Below, one piece after another: positions 45,925 through 55,243 of a stretch of 64,000 nucleotides of DNA. Source of the DNA: Glaciecola amylolytica (GTDB lineage: Bacteria; Bacteroidota; Bacteroidia; Flavobacteriales_D; Crocinitomicaceae); NCBI GenBank assembly GCA_003856375.1, contig CP034120.1:3777501-3841500 (forward strand), read 5' to 3'. A program made the position numbers and the translations under genes. The notes beneath the pieces were generated by a model. It searched no databases, was not told the origin of the DNA, and worked only from the letters and a program-made list of their open reading frames with translations. Numbering within the stretch: position 1 is the first letter of the stretch; every line of letters begins with the position of its first letter.

Positions 45925-48141
45925 TTATTTGATTGGAATCGCTCTTCTCATCAACTCTGTTAATGTTACATGGAATGGATACTTTAATTGAATATGTTCC
46001 TGCGCTTTATCAAATTGTGTAACATCCCAACATAGACCTTTGCTCCAAGGTATTTTTGGTTTTTGAATTGGTAATACAAGGTATTTATCCTGACTTGGTT
46101 TGTTCGGATAGTTACTTTCAATTAAATCATCTTTTGACCAAAATTGTGGTGGCCCTATAATTTCCCATAATTCGGATGTATAAGATTCTTTAGAGTAGAG
46201 TAATAAATAGCGTGCCCCAATAGCTTCAGGAGTTAGTGGTAGTGCACTTTTTCCAGAACCGATTCTGAAATTGTACAATCCTCTTTGCTCACACCAATCG
46301 ATGTGAGCGGTCGATTTGTAATAGCCAATTAATACTGTTGTTTTATCTGGAATTAAACGCTCTCGTAAATGATCAAATTCTGGAATGTAAGTATTCAACA
46401 CCTTTGGTTCTTTCGTATAAACAGCTTGAAAATAAGCTGCCAATTGCTCTCGTTGAGAAACACGGTTCATTAAATGTTCACGTATATCTACAAAAAACCG
46501 TTCCAATTGTTTAGAGCCAGAATCATCACGACAAGGACGAATCGTAAAGGCTCCCAATCCAGGTAAAATCTCCTTGAAACCCAATGTTTCATAATGAATA
46601 TCTCCCGGGTAAATAATATAAGCACCCGCAGTTCTCCGAATTGCATCTCTATAAGCATGCATCTTTAGAAGATCTTCTCGTTTGAATCGTTTTTGTTGGT
46701 TGTCACTCTCCAGCTGTTTAGAGGATAAATGGTCCAATTTGTACTTAGCATCAAAATGTAGATGAACGATCATTTCTTGTTCTTCTGCCTCCTCTGATCT
46801 CATTCCTTCGGGCCAAATGGATAAAGTATAATCCGGAAAGAAAGAACGCGACCAACTTCCGCCTTGAGGATATGGACTATATTGGAATGAACGATTGAAA
46901 GAAAAACGAATCGTAAGATGCCTTTCACCAGCGATTGAAACACCTGTTATTGCAGTATGCTTGCCTTTCTTTAACTTTAACCCAAGTCCATCATCTGTGG
47001 GACCAACCAAATCAAAGAGTGATATTGTTGAAATATTGAAAACCTTTTGTATTGCATCAAGTAAAACGAAAAATACCCAATACTCATACAAGGTAGCAAT
47101 ATCTCTTTTACCCGCTGCATAAACATCATCTCCCCCTTTCCATACTAACTTTGCCGCAAGATCAAACATTAACCAAATGCGAAGTACTTCTCTATAGCCT
47201 TCTTTGCGCTGTAGGACAGGGCTATTTAGTTTCAAATTAGTTGGTCTGGAAACGGAACGAAACAAATCATGTCGAAGTTGTTCTTCCAAGAAAAGAATTA
47301 CCTCTTTGGCCTCTTTCCCTGTTCTCGTATTTGGAACTTTCCTTTCAACATCCTCACAAAAGAACAAAAATTGCTCTAATGCATATTTCACAAAGCGATT
47401 CTCGTGTATGTCCACAGTCTCTATCTCTTTTCCAGAAAAAATATGCTCGGGAGCCGTTTCAATTGTTAATGTTTCGTTCGTTGAAACTCTTTTACTACCC
47501 TTTGATAATTGGCGAATTTCTTGTCTACCAAAACGATGAACAGAAGTAATTGTTCGCTTTTCTGAATGGGTTCTATAACGGGTTATTGGAAACAATACAA
47601 TACGGTGTAAGGCTTCTGAAAATTCATCAGATCGAACTATTGATTTTACAAAGCTAAAACGCTGATATAAAGTAGAAGAATCAATAGCATGGTTCGTTTC
47701 AAAATTATGCGTTACTGGGGATGTATGTTGCATGAGCAGCTCTGTACAATATTCAGTAATACTCTCCAACATAAAGCGATAATCCGATCGATAAGATATT
47801 TTCTTGGATCGAATTTCAAGATATAAGGGGAAATTACCGGGTTTTATTCCAATAATATTCAAACACAAAGTTCCAGTATAATTTCCTGGACGTAATAGAC
47901 CTTGCCAAGTTCTTTTGTTATTATGCCTAATAATCCCAGGAAGTTCTTCAAATGTAAAAGCTCCATCCGAAAATTCAAAGTCATACTCTTCTGATTCAGC
48001 TAATTGCCATTCACTTTCTCCATACATTTCTGCATCGGGTTGATGATTGAGCATCGATGAATCTTTTCCATAAATAGTCAAAACAAGCCCTTCACAAAAA
48101 GCATCTAATGGAATAACTAGTTCTTTTACCTTACTCGTCAT
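45925..48141 (-). CDS. McrC-like DUF2357 restriction nuclease subunit
   Basis: 738 residues. The N-terminal half (about 1-340) is a beta-rich DUF2357 domain. The C-terminal half is a PD-(D/E)XK-type nuclease: LYEYWVF (351-357), FFPDYTLSIW with Asp437, and VHLHFDAKYKLD with Asp464, Lys466 and Lys468 on the catalytic strand. It is the second gene of a two-gene unit, starting 3 bases after the stop of the AAA+ gene, as McrC follows McrB. In such McrBC-like (type IV) systems the motor subunit recognises modified DNA and drives the nuclease. The target modification is not known here. The tail of the protein (residues about 600-738) has no known domain. Confidence 0.82.
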   Translation of the reverse strand: MTSKVKELVIPLDAFCEGLVLTIYGKDSSMLNHQPDAEMYGESEWQLAESEEYDFEFSDGAFTFEELPGIIRHNNKRTWQGLLRPGNYTGTLCLNIIGIKPGNFPLYLEIRSKKISYRSDYRFMLESITEYCTELLMQHTSPVTHNFETNHAIDSSTLYQRFSFVKSIVRSDEFSEALHRIVLFPITRYRTHSEKRTITSVHRFGRQEIRQLSKGSKRVSTNETLTIETAPEHIFSGKEIETVDIHENRFVKYALEQFLFFCEDVERKVPNTRTGKEAKEVILFLEEQLRHDLFRSVSRPTNLKLNSPVLQRKEGYREVLRIWLMFDLAAKLVWKGGDDVYAAGKRDIATLYEYWVFFVLLDAIQKVFNISTISLFDLVGPTDDGLGLKLKKGKHTAITGVSIAGERHLTIRFSFNRSFQYSPYPQGGSWSRSFFPDYTLSIWPEGMRSEEAEEQEMIVHLHFDAKYKLDHLSSKQLESDNQQKRFKREDLLKMHAYRDAIRRTAGAYIIYPGDIHYETLGFKEILPGLGAFTIRPCRDDSGSKQLERFFVDIREHLMNRVSQREQLAAYFQAVYTKEPKVLNTYIPEFDHLRERLIPDKTTVLIGYYKSTAHIDWCEQRGLYNFRIGSGKSALPLTPEAIGARYLLLYSKESYTSELWEIIGPPQFWSKDDLIESNYPNKPSQDKYLVLPIQKPKIPWSKGLCWDVTQFDKAQEHIQLKYPFHVTLTELMRRAIPIK

Positions 48142-48144
48142 GAA

Positions 48145-49728
48145 TCAAGCTTCTGCGTAACTTGCAAAACCATTCTCAATGGCTGATCGGTACATCCGAT
48201 GAAGCTTCCCCATTGTGATGGGTTGTAAAACTGCTTGATCAAAATTACCAGTGTCTAGATATTCTTTAATCACATTGTGCTGCGAACTATCAATGCACCC
48301 CTCAGCCATTTTTTCAAGAATCGGAATCAATTTACGGCGAGAACCATGAAGCTTGGGAAGTAATTTCTGTATCAAAGCGATGTCAAGCTGCTCGTCTCCA
48401 TCGTGTATCCCCAATTTTCCAAGATAATACAACAAACGATGGATATCTGATGCTGTGCGGTAACCAAATTCGGAGCCTGCTTGTTGCAATTGATCAAAGA
48501 ACCTTAGGACTTTGATCAACGATTCATCTGGTTTTTCAGTCACTTCTTGTTGCGCTAACAAAACAAAATTTTCTCCCATCTCTTTACCCATATTCTCAAT
48601 TGGAGAAGGTTTTAATGGAGCTTGTAGAAATTGAAGCATTTCGTCGTACTCAATTCTAAATTCTATCACATTTGCTCGATCTAGAACCTTTGGACTGAAC
48701 ATATAAGTTGTCTCATCAATATTGACAGTTCCTGTAATAAATACATTTACAGGTAAATTTATTTGCTTCGGAACCATCTTATTATTGAGATCATGTAACA
48801 AGATCGGACTTCGAGACTCCATCCCACTTAGAAAATCCGAAAAATAGCGCTCTACATGACTGAGATTCATTTCATCAAGAATAAGAAAATATGGTTGTTG
48901 AGGATTATCAACTGCTCGAAGTAATAATTGTAACACTCCAGTTTCGGGCAACACATATTCTGTATTTTTCAATCCATTAGGATATCCTAATAGTGGATCT
49001 CGATTTGTCCAGTCGGCCCCAACCGGCACTATACAAACCTGATCGTCACTTTGTGCTATCCAGCGAGCAAAACTTTTGGCCAGTTGTGTTTTTCCAGATC
49101 CAGATAAACCGGTCAGAATAACAAATGGTTTTGTCAACAATGATGCTGTATATCGCGCTACTAACTGGTCAGAAAAAATCAAATTAGATTTCCGCAAACT
49201 ATTCTGGAACGAAGTCAAATCAAACGGTTTCATTTTTCGTTTTCCTCTGGTTTTTGTTGGTTCAATTTTAGGTTGTTGATTCGTTGTTGACTGATGATAG
49301 ACATCAATAATTTCATTAAGATCCTTATCCAACTCCTCATTTGTTGGTAAATGCAAAGGATCGTAGACCTTGAAAACATATGAGGCCCCATAGCGATCCG
49401 GTTTTTTATAGTTATTTCGGTTAAAGTATTCAGCAATCGTCTCAACCTCGTCTATACTCCAATGGACATTAGGAATATTGGTTTCACTTACGCCATATGC
49501 TAACAGAAGCAACTCATGTGATTTAAAATAAAGATAAACAGGATAAATTCCATTTGTAGGAACATGTCCCTCTTTTGTAAAGGAAATCCATGGTATTCTA
49601 GCTTGAGCTCCCTGCCCAAAACTAGCTTTGGCAGTAACCCCATTTTCCGAAACAACATAATCGGATCGCCTTTGGTTGGTCGTTTTTGCTTGTTTGAGAA
49701 AGGCTCTTAATAGCGGTGCGTATTTCAT
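48145..49728 (-). CDS. McrB-like AAA+ motor with DUF3578 (MrcB N-terminal) domain
   Basis: 527 residues. Residues 1-about 150 match the DUF3578/MrcB N-terminal domain (ASFGQGAQARIPWISF, NGIYPVYLYF), thought to recognise modified DNA. Residues about 175-480 are an McrB-type AAA+ domain: Walker A GLSGSGKT (207-214), Walker B LILDEMN (282-288), sensor segment TGTVNIDET, and LDRANVIEF with the conserved Arg. Binding of GTP or ATP is expected. It pairs with the downstream DUF2357 nuclease gene. The unit is transcribed towards Kiwa; a second strong terminator lies on its upstream side, behind the next gene. Confidence 0.88.
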   Translation of the reverse strand: MKYAPLLRAFLKQAKTTNQRRSDYVVSENGVTAKASFGQGAQARIPWISFTKEGHVPTNGIYPVYLYFKSHELLLLAYGVSETNIPNVHWSIDEVETIAEYFNRNNYKKPDRYGASYVFKVYDPLHLPTNEELDKDLNEIIDVYHQSTTNQQPKIEPTKTRGKRKMKPFDLTSFQNSLRKSNLIFSDQLVARYTASLLTKPFVILTGLSGSGKTQLAKSFARWIAQSDDQVCIVPVGADWTNRDPLLGYPNGLKNTEYVLPETGVLQLLLRAVDNPQQPYFLILDEMNLSHVERYFSDFLSGMESRSPILLHDLNNKMVPKQINLPVNVFITGTVNIDETTYMFSPKVLDRANVIEFRIEYDEMLQFLQAPLKPSPIENMGKEMGENFVLLAQQEVTEKPDESLIKVLRFFDQLQQAGSEFGYRTASDIHRLLYYLGKLGIHDGDEQLDIALIQKLLPKLHGSRRKLIPILEKMAEGCIDSSQHNVIKEYLDTGNFDQAVLQPITMGKLHRMYRSAIENGFASYAEA

Positions 49729-49852
49729 AATTGGCAGGCTAACTTTTCCTCCAAATATACTGTTTCAATGCTTCATTGACAAACGGAGTGTCTGTGGGAA
49801 AGCATATCAAAAAGACGATTCACCAGATCTCACTATCATTGAATCATCAAAA

Positions 49853-49883
49853 AAAACCGGGTACTAAATAATTACCCGGTTTT
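49853..49883 (-). terminator. Intrinsic terminator behind the 49930-50742 gene
   Basis: Perfect 11-bp stem AAAACCGGGTA (49853-49863) with TACCCGGTTTT (49873-49883), loop of 9 bases. On the minus strand the hairpin comes about 45 bases after the stop and is followed by T-rich sequence. Confidence 0.85.
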
Positions 49884-49929
49884 GAATTAGTCAAATACTA
49901 TTTTTTGATTTCAAAAATGCTAATTAAGG

Positions 49930-50742
49930 TTAGAGTTGATTTGCCATAAACCCAAACTTCGTTGTACAAGGTGGGCATAAATGAGATCTATTGGCATGCT
50001 TTCCGAAGAAAGAACCTTTTCCTCCCATTTGTGGATGAGCCGACAAAAACATGGAATGCTTAAAAGAAACTCTTGGATTCTTTTTAAATTCAGACATGCA
50101 GTTTTTAAAGACCACTTCACCGGAATTATTGTCTTTTAACAACGTATAGATCAACTGGAATGGAAATAGTTGACTTTCTGAATCCGTCTGAGGCTTGAAC
50201 CACATATAAGGTTGGTTAATGTCCTTAACTCGTTTGATTGTGGTACGATTACTTCTGTAATTATCTCTCCATTCTAGTTCTTCATCAATAGAATCTGTTT
50301 TTTGGCATTCAATGAATTTTAAATCTGCTTCTGAATAATAATAGACCTTTCCTCTGGAATGAATTTGATAAATATCCGTTAAAGAATAATCATCATAGTC
50401 ATCTAATGTGAGGAAAACCGGCTGAAACAAAGGAGTAAATACAAGTTTTACACCAATCTGTTTACAAGCAAAATGAACAAACAAAGCGGTAATGCATTCA
50501 TTATTTGCCAGATTTTTCACTTCTCCATACAAAAAATCAATGCCTGATTTTGGTATCCTTGCGGCATCTTCCGGAACCTTAAATCCATCAATCTGAACTC
50601 TGTCCTGAAAAGCTTCTAATCTTCTTCTGGCTTCATCACTATCAACATCGTCAGTTTCAAGATTTAATGAATCTTCCTTTGGTAAATCCTCGAGAATTTT
50701 TTGACTAAGCTCTTCTAAGTCAATTTGAATATAACTAATCAT
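49930..50742 (-). CDS. Unknown protein with C-terminal NRSHLCPPC motif (paralogue A)
   Basis: 270 residues from ATG 50742 (MISYIQIDLEEL); the frame is open 8 codons further up, without ATG. I recognise no family. It has no signal or membrane segment. Notable parts: IGVKLVFTPLFQPVFLT (about 96-112), QLFPFQLIYTLLK (about 190-202), HSMFLSAHPQMGGKG, and HANRSHLCPPCTTKFG (about 243-258) close to the end. A second protein of the same size at 55244-56053 has all of these in the same order, so the two are paralogues. The two cysteines of the CPPC and the His before it could bind metal or a redox partner; this is inference. It is divergent from a three-TM protein. Confidence 0.7.
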   Translation of the reverse strand: MISYIQIDLEELSQKILEDLPKEDSLNLETDDVDSDEARRRLEAFQDRVQIDGFKVPEDAARIPKSGIDFLYGEVKNLANNECITALFVHFACKQIGVKLVFTPLFQPVFLTLDDYDDYSLTDIYQIHSRGKVYYYSEADLKFIECQKTDSIDEELEWRDNYRSNRTTIKRVKDINQPYMWFKPQTDSESQLFPFQLIYTLLKDNNSGEVVFKNCMSEFKKNPRVSFKHSMFLSAHPQMGGKGSFFGKHANRSHLCPPCTTKFGFMANQL

Positions 50743-50928
50743 ATTAAAAAGTTTAATTGGTTTCAATCTTTCAAATCTCCAGGAAATGAATCAGAAGACC
50801 AATTTTCATGCATGTTATTACTCTCATTGTTTCCACGGGAAAACACCCTCTCAAAAACGGTTAAACTCCCCTTGCAACTCAATCAACATTTCAAAACCTT
50901 TGTCACTTCACATATAAATATCACCACT

Positions 50929-51435
50929 ATGGAAGCACTTGAAAGACTAATTACCCTTGTAACGGCTCTTTTTACTTTGAGTCTTATTTCGGAACGGGTA
51001 ATCAATTGGTTTAAACTTTATTTCGGGCAAAAAGGAAAACAGCTTTTATTCTTCAGTAACAAGGATGAAGATATTTCAAAACAATCTGATGATCCCGCAC
51101 TGAATGCTGATCGGGAACGAAAGATTGTTGGTTTGAACATTATGTTGTCCATCATTGTAGCCTTACTAATGAATGCCAATGTGTTCGACTTGTTAAGCCT
51201 GAAGGATCCAACCATTCATTTTGGCTGGCAGGATGTTGTTTGGCAAGATCAAACAAAAACTTATTCGCTCATTACCAACATCCTCTATTCCTTCAGCGGT
51301 TGTGTTCTGGCAGGTTTTTGTATGAGTATCGGATCAAAATTCTGGCACGACACCTTAGACATGCTTCTCTATGCAAAAAACATGCGTAAAAAAGCCCTTG
51401 AGAAGGATCCCAAGGACAGTTCCGAATCATCTTGA
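50929..51435 (+). CDS. Three-TM membrane protein of unknown function
   Basis: 168 residues from ATG 50929; the open frame runs 68 codons further up but overlaps the divergent gene. Three membrane helices: residues about 5-22 (LITLVTALFTLSLISERVI), 60-82 (IVGLNIMLSIIVALLMNANV) and 115-140 (SLITNILYSFSGCVLAGFCMS). Next comes a conserved-looking segment, SGCVLAGFCMSIGSKFWHD then LDMLLYAKNMRKK, of a kind I have met in small flavobacterial membrane proteins. It is divergent from paralogue A; no function known. Confidence 0.65.
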   Translation: MEALERLITLVTALFTLSLISERVINWFKLYFGQKGKQLLFFSNKDEDISKQSDDPALNADRERKIVGLNIMLSIIVALLMNANVFDLLSLKDPTIHFGWQDVVWQDQTKTYSLITNILYSFSGCVLAGFCMSIGSKFWHDTLDMLLYAKNMRKKALEKDPKDSSESS

Positions 51436-51455
51436 TCCAATCTAATTCAACCTGA

Positions 51456-53003
51456 TCACTCCACCGGAATCGATTGAAAACTATTGAAGTAATTGGTCGG
51501 ATCCCAACGCTTTTTAACGTCTTTCAGACGTGGAAGATTTTCGCCAAAATACAGTTGCAGAGCACCTTCCAATCCTCCGAACGCATTCAGATCAGAATCG
51601 GGATAATTGTAATAGCAGCCATCCACGTTATATGTCGGATCGAGTTGAGGATTGGGTGTTCCGCCTGTTTCTCTGTAAACCGATGTATAAAATTTATTCA
51701 TCCAATCCAGAAAAGCAGCATCGTCTTTTTCTTCCGTCCAATAAGCCTGATATTGCAATTTGAGGATTGATGAGCGTTGAGGAATTGCTGTTTCTGCAGG
51801 AGAAACCGTGTTTATTTTTCCTCCGTATGTATCCACTTGCAGCAAACACTGCGTCATATCTTGCGGTGTAAGCGATTGAGGAACGAGCGTAAGATACTTG
51901 TAAATTGCTTCGATCTGATCCATCGGGAATCCTTTGCGCATATAAGCAGATTTGTACTTTCCGCGTTGATTCGCTCCCGAACCGTTTAACGTTTGAACTG
52001 CCTCATAAAACGTATAACTCAAGGTATGAGCCGCCGGCTGAGCAAATCCGCCCAGGTGAGTTGCAGAAGGTCTTGTGTTGAGTTTGTAGGCTACCAATCC
52101 GCTTAATTCCTCAAGTAAATTGTTGATATAACGTTCGCGGATTATTTCCGGGTCTTCGGATTTTAAAACTGCCGTTTGAATCGTCATAACAATTGCTCCC
52201 TGAGCCTGATGATGCAACGCCAAAATTCCAAATTGCCTCCAGTTGTCGGAACCTTCTGCTATTGCAGTGAAACGGGTCAAAACTGCATCTAAAATTCCGG
52301 GTGTGAGATCACTCCATTCAATACTTAATTGCGTGATAAAAGCAGAAACGGGACTGTCCGGTAAGTCCTTGAAATAATAACGGGTGATGACTCCGAAATT
52401 TCCACCGCCGCCGCCTCGATGTCCCCAAAAAAGATTTTGTTCATCGGGATTTTCAGATTCTTTCGAAACATAGATCACGGACGCGGGTTCTTCAGAACTT
52501 GGCTTAACCACTACTTCGACTCCTGTCAACCAATCGACGGTTAATCCGTTCAGGCGCGATAGCAATCCGTAGCCGCCGCCGCAAATATGCCCACCCAAAC
52601 CGACAGAATAACAAGATCCGGCAGGAAGTACTTTTCCGTAATCCCGGAAAAGGCTGTTGAAAGCACTCCAATTTGTTCCGCCCGAATCCAGGTAATATCC
52701 TTTTTCGGGATCATATCCGCAGTTATTCATTGCAGAAACATCAATGATTGCCTTGGTTTTAGCACTGAAAACAAAGTTTTCATAACAATGCCCTCCGCTT
52801 TTGATCTTTACGTTTTTCCCATACAGAGAAGTCGCTTCTTCCAAAGCTATAGCCACTCCTTCAGGAGAATAACATACATAAACGACTTCGCAGAAACCTG
52901 CCTGCCATCGCTGGTTAAATCCTTGTAAAAAGCTGGGAAATCTTGGGTCCGTTGCTGAAATCGGGTATTTGGAAAAACCCGTTGTGTTGTTTTGCTGGTT
53001 CAT
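51456..53003 (-). CDS. Berberine-bridge-type FAD-linked oxidoreductase
   Basis: 515 residues. Residues about 35-215 are an FAD-binding PCMH-type domain: IKSGGHCYENF with His72 and PAGSCYSVGLGGHICGGGYG with Cys131, which in berberine-bridge (BBE)-like enzymes both bind the flavin covalently. The C-terminal BBE segment is YNVDGCYYNYPDSDLN, then RLKDVKKRWDPTNYF. These enzymes oxidise sugars, alcohols or alkaloid-like substrates with O2; the actual substrate is unknown. No signal peptide is visible, so it is probably cytosolic. It starts 74 bases before the two-component operon on the same strand and may be independently transcribed. Confidence 0.88.
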   Translation of the reverse strand: MNQQNNTTGFSKYPISATDPRFPSFLQGFNQRWQAGFCEVVYVCYSPEGVAIALEEATSLYGKNVKIKSGGHCYENFVFSAKTKAIIDVSAMNNCGYDPEKGYYLDSGGTNWSAFNSLFRDYGKVLPAGSCYSVGLGGHICGGGYGLLSRLNGLTVDWLTGVEVVVKPSSEEPASVIYVSKESENPDEQNLFWGHRGGGGGNFGVITRYYFKDLPDSPVSAFITQLSIEWSDLTPGILDAVLTRFTAIAEGSDNWRQFGILALHHQAQGAIVMTIQTAVLKSEDPEIIRERYINNLLEELSGLVAYKLNTRPSATHLGGFAQPAAHTLSYTFYEAVQTLNGSGANQRGKYKSAYMRKGFPMDQIEAIYKYLTLVPQSLTPQDMTQCLLQVDTYGGKINTVSPAETAIPQRSSILKLQYQAYWTEEKDDAAFLDWMNKFYTSVYRETGGTPNPQLDPTYNVDGCYYNYPDSDLNAFGGLEGALQLYFGENLPRLKDVKKRWDPTNYFNSFQSIPVE

Positions 53004-53077
53004 GTGAATAGTTTAAGAGCCGAAAGATATCATTTTTCGACTTTTGCAAAACAAAATGTGTGCACTTATTACCTCAC

Positions 53078-53740
53078 TTACAACTCTCCGAACAACTGAT
53101 GTTTTAAAACAAACAGAACCAAGCCGGTTTTGGATTTAATGGCAAACTTATCAAAGATGGCTTCACGATAACCGTCCACCGTTCGGGCGCTCACCTGCAT
53201 CTGGTCGGCAATTTGCTCGTAAGTGTATTCTTTTTCATGACAAACCAGGCGAAGAAATTCGCGCTCGCGGTCTGTAAATTGCTGCAGAATCTGATCCCGT
53301 TCGGATAGTTTCGGCGGTTCCATTTCTTCTCTTAAGGAAAGCGTCAGAAACTCATTGTGATAATAACCGGTGGTCAGAATAGAATTTAAGGCGTCTTTGA
53401 GCACTTCAGCACTGCAATTTTTCTTCAAAAATCCCCGCACTCCGTTTCGGAACAAGCGAATGATGCTTTGCTCGTCACTGTCGAGCGTCAGAACAAGAAT
53501 TCGCTGTTCGATGTCTGAGTTTTTTAATTCCTGCACCAATTCCTGTCCGCTCATTCCCGGCATATTCAAATCGACAATCAACAAATCGGGATTCGGATCG
53601 ATCGGAAGTGCGTTCAGAAAAGAAGTCCCGGAGTCAAATTGGGCCACAACGGAGTAATCTCCCAATTTCTCGATTAATTCTTTCAATCCGTTCCGGACAA
53701 TCACATGATCATCCACCAAAACAATCCTTCTTTTTTCCAT
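53078..53740 (-). CDS. NarL/LuxR-type response regulator
   Basis: 220 residues. Receiver domain 1-120 with DDH (10-12), phosphoacceptor Asp57 in LIVDLNMPG, Thr in VLTLDSDEQS and Lys in FLKKNCSAEVL. C-terminal HTH of the LuxR type: LSERDQILQQFTDREREFLR, EYTYEQIADQMQVSARTVDGY. It is the third gene of an operon after a membrane protein and a histidine kinase; it starts 26 bases after the kinase stop. Downstream targets unknown. Confidence 0.94.
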   Translation of the reverse strand: MEKRRIVLVDDHVIVRNGLKELIEKLGDYSVVAQFDSGTSFLNALPIDPNPDLLIVDLNMPGMSGQELVQELKNSDIEQRILVLTLDSDEQSIIRLFRNGVRGFLKKNCSAEVLKDALNSILTTGYYHNEFLTLSLREEMEPPKLSERDQILQQFTDREREFLRLVCHEKEYTYEQIADQMQVSARTVDGYREAIFDKFAIKSKTGLVLFVLKHQLFGEL

Positions 53741-53765
53741 GAAGAGCAGCTAGTTAAATGAGTTA

Positions 53766-54539
53766 CTAATGTGGCAATTTTTTCAGGATATAGCTTGTTC
53801 CTTCTCCTTTTTTTGTCTGAATAGTGCATTCCAACTGAGCCAGTGTCGCTCTTTTCAGGATGTTTCGAAGACCGGAAGCTTTGTTTTGCTTGAAAACCTC
53901 ATCATAGTCAAACCCTAAGCCGTCATCTTTCACCTGCAGTTCAAACTCCTCAGAACTTGTTTTCAGACGAACAGAAACCTGTTTGGATTCTGCGTGTTTC
54001 ATAATATTCTGAACGATTTCCTGAAAAATCCGGAAAACCATCAATTCCTGATCCTTTTTGAGCGGTGTTCCGGTCGAATCCGCATCCAGACGAACCATAA
54101 AACGTTTCAAATTATTCAAACGATCGACTTCGAGTTGAATGGCCGTCAGTAATCCGCTGTGTGCAATAAAATCGTTGTTCAATGTTTTACTGAGCAATCT
54201 GAGCTGCTGAGTCACTTCTCCGAGGTAAATTTCAAGCGGTTTATAGCTTTCCTGACTCTCCGGCCGATCCAGTTTCCGGTTCTCAATCTCAATGTGCATG
54301 GCAGTCAGCAATTGTCCGATATTGTCGTGAAGTTCATTGGCAAATTGCCCCATGATGTGCTCGCTTACTTCGGTTTCCACCTGACGAAGTTCTTGTTCAA
54401 ATGCCAGTTTCGTCTCCATCAATTCTTGTTCCTGGCGCATTCGCTGGCGGTTCGTCAGAAAAAAAGTAATCGCGATTCCTGCAATCAAAAGCAGAATCAA
54501 TAAGGTTACCGCAACAATGCTTAAAATGATATCGTTCAT
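53766..54539 (-). CDS. NarL-family sensor histidine kinase
   Basis: 257 residues from ATG 54539; an ATGA overlap with the upstream membrane gene supports this start. One membrane helix (residues about 3-26), coiled linker, then HisKA_3 with the phosphoacceptor in NELHDNIGQLLTAM and HATPase with QEIVQNIMKHAESKQV (N-box) and VKDDGLGFDYDE (G-box). The sensor input probably comes from the neighbouring seven-TM protein. The response regulator at 53078 is the natural partner. Confidence 0.93.
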   Translation of the reverse strand: MNDIILSIVAVTLLILLLIAGIAITFFLTNRQRMRQEQELMETKLAFEQELRQVETEVSEHIMGQFANELHDNIGQLLTAMHIEIENRKLDRPESQESYKPLEIYLGEVTQQLRLLSKTLNNDFIAHSGLLTAIQLEVDRLNNLKRFMVRLDADSTGTPLKKDQELMVFRIFQEIVQNIMKHAESKQVSVRLKTSSEEFELQVKDDGLGFDYDEVFKQNKASGLRNILKRATLAQLECTIQTKKGEGTSYILKKLPH

Positions 54540-55204
54540 ATGTTCAATATTTTCCGGTTTGTTTGTCGGTAAAGCACCCAAAAAGCAAGTGCCAGTAAGA
54601 GGTATCGGATATTTGCCAGTACACCGCTGATCAAATAGTATAAAAAGGTGTTCACCGCCGGACTTTCAGTCTGCAGATAATTCATCATGGAAACATAGGG
54701 AACGCTGCACGCGAAGTACATCAGAATTCCCAGACAAGCCCATTTTTCAGGAGATTTCCACAACCGCACGCGGGTTTGTTGCCCGAACGTGTATAGCAGG
54801 ATGGAGAAAATCAAGGTAATAGCAAGACAGGCTGCTACATCCCCATAATTCAGATATTCGTCAAATCCTTGTTTCCAAATCTGAATTCCAAGCACCGCCA
54901 GAAAAAACAAAAATGCTCCTGCAAGCAACCATGTTCGAAATGCTTTTGGTAAAACAAACCAGGCTGCTGCGAGCAACAGCCCGGTTTCGATAATGAGATG
55001 AATATTCATAAGCCATAAATTATCAATCGGCTGATTTATTGATTGCTGATACAAGGTAATCATATGCGATCCGGCGTAAAACAAACTCCAGACAACGACC
55101 TGCAAAAACAGTATTTTGAAAAAGCTGCTCATGTGGCGAAAAGCCAGAATTCCGGTTAAAACAGCCAGTGATAAACACAAGATTTCAGTGAAGAGTGTAA
55201 GCAT
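54536..55204 (-). CDS. Seven-TM membrane protein, likely sensory partner of the kinase
   Basis: 222 residues composed of seven hydrophobic stretches (about 5-22, 32-50, 62-82, 90-108, 118-140, 155-172, 190-212) separated by short loops. No signal peptide, no catalytic motif. The gene is first of the operon and its stop overlaps the kinase start by 4 bases, so the two are likely translated together. The kinase itself lacks a sensory domain, so this protein could act as receptor. Family unknown; 7TMR-DISM-like topology is only a comparison. Confidence 0.75.
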   Translation of the reverse strand: MLTLFTEILCLSLAVLTGILAFRHMSSFFKILFLQVVVWSLFYAGSHMITLYQQSINQPIDNLWLMNIHLIIETGLLLAAAWFVLPKAFRTWLLAGAFLFFLAVLGIQIWKQGFDEYLNYGDVAACLAITLIFSILLYTFGQQTRVRLWKSPEKWACLGILMYFACSVPYVSMMNYLQTESPAVNTFLYYLISGVLANIRYLLLALAFWVLYRQTNRKILNI

Positions 55205-55243
55205 CCTAACATTTTAGTACTTGCTAAGTTGGCAAAATTAACG

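Noticed and set aside
38074-49929. Integrase, transposase, att repeats or CRISPR around the defence island
   Set aside because: Looked for on both strands; none recognised.
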